Source: Bacteroidota bacterium (GTDB lineage Bacteria > Bacteroidota > Rhodothermia > Rhodothermales > Rubricoccaceae). Taken from it: a DNA stretch of 11,126 bases. The stretch's first letter is position 1, and each line of letters begins with the position of its first letter. Of this stretch, positions 6,876-11,126 are shown in pieces. The notes beneath the pieces are model-generated. The model was not told the origin of the DNA. It worked only from the letters and a program-made list of their open reading frames with translations, and did no database searches. The DNA is taken from positions 1 to 11,126 of the forward strand of contig JADFLK010000025.1 of NCBI GenBank assembly GCA_022564455.1, given 5' to 3'. Position numbers and translations under genes: made by a program.

Positions 6876-6974
6876 TTGCGGATTTTGCGGCTGGAGTGAA
6901 CCCGTGGAGCGGGGTTGTTTAATTCTCAAGATGGGTTGGCCGATACCGGGGAATCATCGATTCTCCGCACCGAC

Positions 6975-7235
6975 ATGCATCCCGACGGCTACCGAATGAA
7001 CGCGTCCGACTTCCAGGCCGCTTCGTTGGACTTCATCAATATCAGCGCCTGCGAAGACGGCGAACGGGCCCTTGTGGAAGGGTCGATCGCCATCCCTGGC
7101 CTGCCGGTTTGCCACATCCGGATGCGCGCCGACGCCGACCGGCTGTACCGCTACGGAGCGGGCCGTACTGCTCTGTTCAAGTACATCCGCGAAGCCCTCC
7201 GCGAGGACGCGGTTTGCGAACTGCCGAGTAACTAG
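6975..7235 (+). CDS. small conserved-looking hypothetical protein
   Basis: The product is 86 residues if started at ATG 6975 (MHPDGYRMNASDFQ), 79 from ATG 6996 and 106 from TTG 6915. The section from DFQAASLDFI to the end has coding-like composition: alternating strand and turn residues, then an amphipathic helix (FKYIREALRED). No signal peptide or membrane segment is present, so it is probably cytoplasmic. Two or three cysteines show no metal-binding spacing. I do not recognise the family. It lies about 100 bp after the two-domain secreted protein in the same direction and may share its transcript, but there is no functional link in the sequence. Confidence 0.55.
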   Translation: MHPDGYRMNASDFQAASLDFINISACEDGERALVEGSIAIPGLPVCHIRMRADADRLYRYGAGRTALFKYIREALREDAVCELPSN

Positions 7236-7583
7236 GGACTGTTAACCGGCCTTAGTAACTGCCTACAGCTGTCAAGGATACTGCGGGTTTGAGAGGATGA
7301 GCATTGGATAGGGGCTCTCACAAAGTTCCCGCACAACCAAAATTCCAAGCTCCAAATCCCAAATCCGATATCCGATATCCCAAATCCGATATCTGATATC
7401 CGATATCCCATATCCAAAATTCTGACCCTGACCCCTGTCTCCCTGAGATTCAATTTCCCGCCGGACTCCCCGGGACCGCGTGAGCACGGCGGTGCTTCTC
7501 CCGTTCTTTCATCTTGCGGGGGGCTGCACACAGTAGCTTTACGCCTCGGATAGTTTACCGCGAACCCTTCTTTCTCTCCCCGA
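7236..7583. other. gene-free region with heptamer array upstream of the phosphohexomutase
   Basis: No gene is supported in this stretch. It holds the 7-bp repeat array at 7343-7419, and a short GAGCAC/GTGCTT stem near 7481-7498. The sequence just before ATG 7584 is pyrimidine-rich, with no Shine-Dalgarno. A promoter for the downstream gene should be here; TAGTTTAC near 7550 vaguely resembles the -7 element, without a matching -33. Confidence 0.5.
7343..7419. repeat. array of eleven 7-bp repeats (TCCSAWA type)
   Basis: From TTCCAAG to TCCAAAA, eleven heptamers follow one another without a gap. TCCGATA is the commonest (four copies), with TCCCAAA, TCTGATA and TCCCATA as variants. The reverse complement (TATCGGA, TTTGGGA) matches the clusters at 1192-1335, so the two sites carry the same family in opposite orientation. 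The GATATC content makes several overlapping small palindromes. There are no spacers, so it is not a CRISPR. The ISDIG-like peptide in the reverse frames comes from the 21-bp super-period and is not a gene. Confidence 0.8.
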
Positions 7584-8993
7584 ATGAGCACAATCAAGTT
7601 TGGCACAGATGGCTGGCGCGCCGTCGTAGCCGAAGGGTATACGTTCGATAATCTCGAACGGGTGGCCCGCGCGACCGGGCAGTGGCTTCTCAAGCAGTAC
7701 GGCCCCGATCCATCGGTGGTTCTGGGTTTCGATACGCGGTTCGAGGGCGAGGCCTTCGCCACCCACGCGGCATGTGTGTTGGCCTCAATGGGCGTCCGTG
7801 TGCGTCTGGCCGACTCGTTTGTTACCACCCCGGCCGTGAGTTGGGCGACGCTGGAGGAAGGCCATAGTGCAGGGATCGTTATTACGGCGAGCCACAATCC
7901 GCCGAAGTACAACGGATTTAAAATCAAGGCGGATTTCGGTGGCCCTGCCACACCCGAAATGATTGCCGACGTGGAGGCAGAGCTTGGGAAGCTCAACAAA
8001 TCGTTCGAGCTTCGCGCCTACGAGGAATTGGAAGCCGATGGGCTGATTGAGCGCTTCGACCTCCACACCGCCTACATTGATTTGCTCCGCGAGCGCATCG
8101 ACATCGAGGCCATCAAGGAAGCAGGTGTGCGTATCGCTTACGATGCGATGTTCGGCGCGGGGCAGGGCATCGTTACCGAACTCCTTGGGATATCGCTGGT
8201 GGTCGAGCTCCACAACGAGTTCAATCCGGGAATGCACGGCCAGGCGCCTGAGCCCATCGCACGAAATCTGAAGGAGCTACAGTCCGCGGTAGTGGACGAA
8301 CACGTCGCAGCCGGCCTCGCCACAGACGGCGACGCCGACCGCATTGGCATGTTCGACGAGGAAGGCCTCTTCGTGGACTCTCACAAGATCCTTGCATTGC
8401 TCGTCCGATACCTCTACGAGGAGAAAGGCCTCCGCGGCAGCATCGTGAAAACCTTTTCGACGACCGACATGCTCGACCGCATGGCCGAAGTCTACGATTT
8501 GGAGATCGAGACCACGCCCATCGGTTTCAAGTACATTGGCCCGAAGATGGTGGAGGCCGATGTGCTGGTCGGCGGTGAAGAATCGGGCGGCATGGCCGTG
8601 AAAGGCCACATTCCCGAGCGTGACGGACTCTACATCGGCCTGACGATTGTGGAAATGATGGTCAATCGCGAGCGCTCGTTGTCGGGCCTCGTTCGCGAAC
8701 TGATGGACGACTTCGGGCCGCACTACCAGAGCCGTTCCGATCTCCACACCACGGAAGAGCGCAAGCAAGCCGTCCTCAACATGCTCAAAAAGGATGGCCT
8801 TGATGAGATAGGTGGGCGAAGCGTGGTGGTCACCGAAACACTGGATGGCTTCAAGTTTCGCGTGGACGGGGGCTGGCTGATGTTCAGGCCATCGGGCACG
8901 GAGCCGGTCCTGCGCATTTACTCGGAAGCGGGTTCGCAGGAAGAAGCCGATGCCCTGGTTCAGGACGGCATCGCCATGGTCGAAAACGAGTAG
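7584..8993 (+). CDS. phosphohexomutase (phosphoglucomutase/phosphomannomutase family)
   Basis: This enzyme moves phosphate between C6 and C1 of a hexose phosphate (glucose or mannose, possibly glucosamine), feeding nucleotide-sugar and envelope polysaccharide synthesis in the cytoplasm. The 469 residues carry all four alpha-D-phosphohexomutase signatures: N-terminal FGTDGWR, the phosphoserine loop TASHNPP (Ser103), the Mg-binding DGDAD (248-252), the sugar-binding GGEESGG (330-336), and the phosphate-binding RPSGTEP (435-441). Length is normal. The FGTDGWRA start and TASHNPPKYNGFK loop are closer to COG1109 phosphogluco/phosphomannomutases than to GlmM, so I give no gene symbol. ATG 7584 places the conserved FGTDGW at residue 6, as expected. 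It is preceded by the repeat region and faces the lipoprotein gene end to end with only 3 nt between the stop codons. Confidence 0.95.
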   Translation: MSTIKFGTDGWRAVVAEGYTFDNLERVARATGQWLLKQYGPDPSVVLGFDTRFEGEAFATHAACVLASMGVRVRLADSFVTTPAVSWATLEEGHSAGIVITASHNPPKYNGFKIKADFGGPATPEMIADVEAELGKLNKSFELRAYEELEADGLIERFDLHTAYIDLLRERIDIEAIKEAGVRIAYDAMFGAGQGIVTELLGISLVVELHNEFNPGMHGQAPEPIARNLKELQSAVVDEHVAAGLATDGDADRIGMFDEEGLFVDSHKILALLVRYLYEEKGLRGSIVKTFSTTDMLDRMAEVYDLEIETTPIGFKYIGPKMVEADVLVGGEESGGMAVKGHIPERDGLYIGLTIVEMMVNRERSLSGLVRELMDDFGPHYQSRSDLHTTEERKQAVLNMLKKDGLDEIGGRSVVVTETLDGFKFRVDGGWLMFRPSGTEPVLRIYSEAGSQEEADALVQDGIAMVENE

Positions 8994-8996
8994 GGG

Positions 8997-9680
8997 TTAG
9001 CCCGCGTCCACCGAATCAGCGGGAGCCTCTTCGGCCGGCAACCCTCGACGTAGCGAGTCGAGTGTGGCACGCAATCGGCGCAAGTCAGCAACGGCTGTAC
9101 GGCGAAGGCCGCTCAGGTTTTCCTCTGTTGCCGCGCTGAGCGAGTCCGCAAACGCATCGCCTCGTTCTCCAAGGGAGAAGAGCGCGGCGTCCAGAGTTGA
9201 ATCGGCGTCTGGCCGAAGTTCCGCGATCGTTGCGTTGAGTATGTCGAGCCTGTCTCGGGCAATTTCCTTCAGCGCAGCGAGGCTTGGGGCCAGTTCAAAC
9301 GGGGCACGCTCCACCCGCAGTTCGAGGTCTGAAAGTTGTTCGGACAGCGAATCCGAAACCACTCCAAACTCGGCTACGGTCAGGGTGTCGAGCGAGCCCA
9401 GGCCCTGTTGGAGCACGCGCCGGGAATCCAGGAACTCGCCGATGACCTGTTGATACGCTGCTGCACCGGTTGAATCGGCTGATGCGCTCTCAGCTTCCAG
9501 CGCCGCAATTCCAGTGTCTACCCGGTGTGCGCGCTGCGCGGCTTCCGAGCGGAACGCGGTGACCACTTCAGAATCGACAGAAGCGGTGTTGCCAGGGTCT
9601 TCGCTCCCGCAACTCGCCGCTGTAAGAACAAGCAGCGCGAGGGCTAGCAGGGAGGGCGCCGGTTCAGAGGGTGCAGTCAC
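8997..9680 (-). CDS. helical lipoprotein of unknown function
   Basis: From GTG 9680 the product is 227 residues: a hydrophobic stretch (LLALALLVLTAASC) ending in a lipobox-like AASC with Cys24, then an Ala/Glu/Ser/Asp-rich chain that appears almost wholly alpha-helical with heptad-like Leu spacing (for example LSEQLSDLELRVE and RLRATLDSLRRGL). It ends in a short acidic, proline-containing tail. The n-region before the hydrophobic core has no Arg or Lys, which is odd for a signal peptide; no better in-frame start exists upstream. GTG overlaps the TGA of the GlsB-like gene (GTGA, 9677-9680), so translation is probably coupled. No named family recognised. Likely a periplasm-facing lipid-anchored coiled-coil protein. 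Confidence 0.7.
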   Translation of the reverse strand: MTAPSEPAPSLLALALLVLTAASCGSEDPGNTASVDSEVVTAFRSEAAQRAHRVDTGIAALEAESASADSTGAAAYQQVIGEFLDSRRVLQQGLGSLDTLTVAEFGVVSDSLSEQLSDLELRVERAPFELAPSLAALKEIARDRLDILNATIAELRPDADSTLDAALFSLGERGDAFADSLSAATEENLSGLRRTAVADLRRLRATLDSLRRGLPAEEAPADSVDAG

Positions 9681-9799
9681 GTTTTCTTGCGCACAGCACC
9701 GACGGCGAGGTTCATCATCATGCCCATCGACGTGCTGGTAACCTTTTCTGCAATCATGCCGGCAATAGTGCCGATGATTATCCAGGCGATCCAGTTCAT
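9677..9799 (-). CDS. truncated GlsB/YeaQ/YmgE-type small membrane protein
   Basis: A 40-residue frame from ATG 9799 begins MNWIAWIIIGTIAGMIAEKV, continues with STSMGMMMNLAVGAV and ends RKKT. It matches the first half of the GlsB/YeaQ/YmgE (transglycosylase-associated) family, whose members are about 80 residues with the pattern WIxxGxIAGxxA, then a Gly-rich second and third membrane segment. The rest of the family sequence is not found in any frame after position 9690; the frame ends in RKKT and then the next gene's start (4-bp overlap GTGA). It therefore keeps one full membrane helix and the start of the second. It could be a small functional membrane peptide or a gene that lost its 3' half when the lipoprotein was joined to it. 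The role of the family is unproven, though some members are stress-induced. Confidence 0.65.
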   Translation of the reverse strand: MNWIAWIIIGTIAGMIAEKVTSTSMGMMMNLAVGAVRKKT

Positions 9800-9901
9800 T
9801 CCGGTAGGGAGTGGATGAGAGGGGCTAATCTACGGGCCTAAACGAACTCTGGGAGCATGCACGGTTATTTGTGTGATGGGGAAGTGAGGCGGCCTCTCCA
9901 G

Positions 9902-9962
9902 TTCTCCAGAAATCGTCGCTCGAGCCGGCAACGAACCAGATTGATAGATGATTTCTGGAGAA
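9902..9962. repeat. long inverted repeat, 13 bp perfect, 16 bp with one G-U
   Basis: TTCTCCAGAAATC (9902-9914) is exactly complementary to GATTTCTGGAGAA (9950-9962). G-U, T-A and C-G pairs extend the stem inward to 9917/9947, leaving a 29-nt loop that contains the palindrome GCTCGAGC. It lies between the SRPBCC gene and the GlsB-like gene, both on the minus strand, so it may end or stabilise the SRPBCC transcript or be a small dispersed element. There is no U-run. Confidence 0.6.
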
Positions 9963-9996
9963 GCAGGGAAGTGCTCATGATTCGCATCACATCTTG

Positions 9997-10008
9997 GCGG
10001 CCGGCCGC
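9997..10008. other. 12-bp GC palindrome just after the SRPBCC stop
   Basis: GCGGCCGGCCGC is perfectly self-complementary and begins about 7 nt beyond the SRPBCC stop on the minus strand. It could contribute to the 3' end of that transcript or be a protein-binding site; nothing decides this. Confidence 0.3.
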
Positions 10009-10015
10009 ATGAATG

Positions 10016-10438
10016 CTATCTCATCATCGGCGTGTCGTTTCCGTTCTCGAGGTAGTCCTTGAGGAAATACATCAGGCGGCCCCAGTCCGTATTGCACCGC
10101 GCGAAGTGATCGCCTTCGGGAAAGTTCATGTGCCGGAAATCCACCATCGCCACGCCGTCATCGCGTACCGAGATGTCGAAACGGAGCGTGGTGCCGTTCC
10201 AGTCCGGAAAGTCGCTGGAGCATGCCCAGCGTACACGCTCGCTCGGTTTAAGCTCTTCAATGTGCATGTGGAACTCGATCTCACCTCCGTTGAAGCCGAA
10301 CGTGGTGGTGGAGCCTTCCGTGGGCTCGGCCATCACGTGCTCGGTCCACCAACTGCTCAGGCCCTTCTGCGTGGTTAGGGCGTCGAAAATGGCCATGGGC
10401 GAGGCCTTGATGGGGATGCAGTGGATGATGTCGGGCAT
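10016..10438 (-). CDS. SRPBCC (AHSA1/START-like) domain protein
   Basis: A 140-residue single-domain cytoplasmic protein from ATG 10438. Family signs are IKASPMAIFDALTTQKGLSSWWT at the start, the central FGF...EFHM and RVRWAC strands, and the C-terminal helix TDWGRLMYFLKDYLENG, all typical of AHSA1-type SRPBCC proteins (bacterial homologues of the Hsp90 activator C-terminal domain), which fold as a helix-grip around a hydrophobic pocket. Ligand is unknown and length is normal. A longer in-frame start at 10561 would add 41 residues rich in Pro and Ser before the domain, which is unlikely to be translated. It diverges from queC, so the 178 bp between the two starts must serve both. Confidence 0.9.
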   Translation of the reverse strand: MPDIIHCIPIKASPMAIFDALTTQKGLSSWWTEHVMAEPTEGSTTTFGFNGGEIEFHMHIEELKPSERVRWACSSDFPDWNGTTLRFDISVRDDGVAMVDFRHMNFPEGDHFARCNTDWGRLMYFLKDYLENGNDTPMMR

Positions 10439-10616
10439 GATAGTTTGGGTTTGGGAAGAGGGATAAGGCGTATCTGAGAGACGAATGGGGAAGGTGGAAG
10501 GGGACAGGGAGTCCGGAATTTTCAGGTGTGGGAGCGCAGAGGCTTCAACCTTCGGAGACATTTAGTGGTGAAAAGTAGTGAAGGAAGCCGATATTAGTGC
10601 CTCCGTCTTTCGTCCT
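10439..10616. promoter_or_regulatory. divergent promoter region between the SRPBCC gene and queC
   Basis: This interval holds the start regions of both divergent genes. GATATTAG at 10590-10597 is the only AT-rich patch close to queC and may be its promoter core. No Bacteroidota -33/-7 pair is clear, and no preQ1 riboswitch is seen in the 55 nt before queC. Confidence 0.35.
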
Positions 10617-11126
10617 ATGGAAACGCCTCCTGCCCAAACTGATCACGGAAGCTGCGCTTTGGTCCTCTTCTCAGGCGGCCAGGACTCCACCACGTGCCTC
10701 TATTGGGCCTTGCAGGAGTTCGAGAGGGTGGAGGCCATTGGTTTTCAGTATGGGCAGAAGCACGCCGTGGAGCTGGAGCAGGCGGCCAAAATTGCGGAGC
10801 AGGCGGGTGTTCCGTTCACGGTCAGCGATCTGACGGGGTTGCTTTCGAACAGCTCCCTCACCGAGTACGAAAAAGACTCCAACGCCCCCCATGAGCTTGC
10901 GCCGGATCTCCCTGCCTCGTTCGTGCCTGGTCGGAACGCTTTGTTTCTGGCGACGGCGGCCTCGTTCGCCTACACCAGCGGTATCCACGAACTAGTGGGC
11001 GGCATGTGCCAGACGGATTACTCGGGCTACCCCGACTGCCGCCGAGTGTTTATCAACAGCATGGAGCGGAGTCTCTCGCTTGCCCTCGATGCCGAGATCC
11101 GCATCCACACGCCGTTGATGGACCTG
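10617..11126 (+). CDS. queC: 7-cyano-7-deazaguanine synthase, partial (3' end beyond window)
   Basis: QueC converts 7-carboxy-7-deazaguanine to preQ0 with ATP and ammonia, a step in queuosine tRNA modification. The 170 codons seen include the ATP-pyrophosphatase P-loop SGGQDST (19-25), YGQKH (45-49), FVPGRN (102-107), and the QueC-specific CQTDYSGYPDCR (131-142). The last part aligns with the family up to the HTPLMDL segment that precedes the C-terminal zinc-binding cysteines, which lie outside. The family is about 220-240 residues, so roughly a quarter is missing. ATG 10617 places the P-loop a little further in than usual, with a short hydrophilic lead. No stop interrupts the frame. No other queuosine genes are in view. 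Confidence 0.93.
   Translation, partial: METPPAQTDHGSCALVLFSGGQDSTTCLYWALQEFERVEAIGFQYGQKHAVELEQAAKIAEQAGVPFTVSDLTGLLSNSSLTEYEKDSNAPHELAPDLPASFVPGRNALFLATAASFAYTSGIHELVGGMCQTDYSGYPDCRRVFINSMERSLSLALDAEIRIHTPLMDL

Noticed and set aside
7343..7419. Possible CRISPR array
   Set aside because: Units are 7 bp with no spacers and no cas genes are near.
7232..7999. Minus-strand frame of 255 codons including ISDIGFG repeats
   Set aside because: It overlaps the start of the phosphohexomutase and its repeats are a reading of the 7-bp DNA array in a 21-bp period, not a protein.
10562..10616. preQ1 riboswitch before queC
   Set aside because: The 55-nt leader has neither the short C-rich stem-loop nor the A-rich tail of preQ1 riboswitches.
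1..11126. Defence island, phage, transposon or toxin-antitoxin system
   Set aside because: No transposase, integrase, nuclease, methylase or antitoxin-type gene was found; the window looks like envelope and housekeeping genes with some local decay.

Overview
The window reads as ordinary chromosome from a GC-rich member of the Rhodothermales or a nearby Bacteroidota/Balneolota-type lineage. The main evidence is the secreted protein at 4587-5951, which ends in a type IX secretion sorting domain of the YPNPFNP / TYIARMEAGG kind. A bifunctional class A penicillin-binding protein, several lipoproteins and start codons without clear Shine-Dalgarno sequences fit this. The assignment is inference, because no rRNA or other marker gene is present.

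Layout. Positions 1-237 are non-coding apart from a small hairpin. Positions 238-1169 (minus strand) look like a decaying pair. A lipoprotein fragment resembling the first part of a TIM-barrel glycosidase overlaps by 4 bp a cupredoxin-like lipoprotein that stops at a TAG inside its copper-binding loop, with recognisable coding sequence continuing past the stop. Positions 1170-1719 have no gene and carry heptamer-periodic repeats and a 9-bp inverted repeat. Then follow PBP1A (1720-4248), a 338-bp spacer with clustered hairpins, the T9SS-exported three-repeat protein (4587-5951) with a strong hairpin terminator, a secreted protein made of two copies of a small beta domain (6162-6875), and a small unrecognised protein (about 6975-7235). 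A second gene-free stretch (7236-7583) holds an 11-unit array of 7-bp repeats in the opposite orientation to those at 1192-1335. A phosphohexomutase (7584-8993) faces, 3 nt away, an operon of a truncated GlsB/YeaQ-type membrane peptide and a helical lipoprotein (9799-8997). A long hairpin separates that pair from an SRPBCC/AHSA1 gene (10438-10016). Divergent from it, queC starts at 10617 and runs off the window.

How the genes fit together. PBP1A (peptidoglycan synthesis), the phosphohexomutase (sugar-phosphate supply) and the exported or lipid-anchored proteins give a cell-envelope flavour, but no coherent multi-gene system is visible and I do not claim one. The two genes most worth attention are ones that do not stand out by length: the 40-residue GlsB-like peptide and the partial queC. 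The most unusual signals are the premature stop in the cupredoxin gene, the truncated GlsB-like peptide coupled to a lipoprotein, the three-repeat cysteine-paired exported protein, and the two inverted sets of heptamer repeats.
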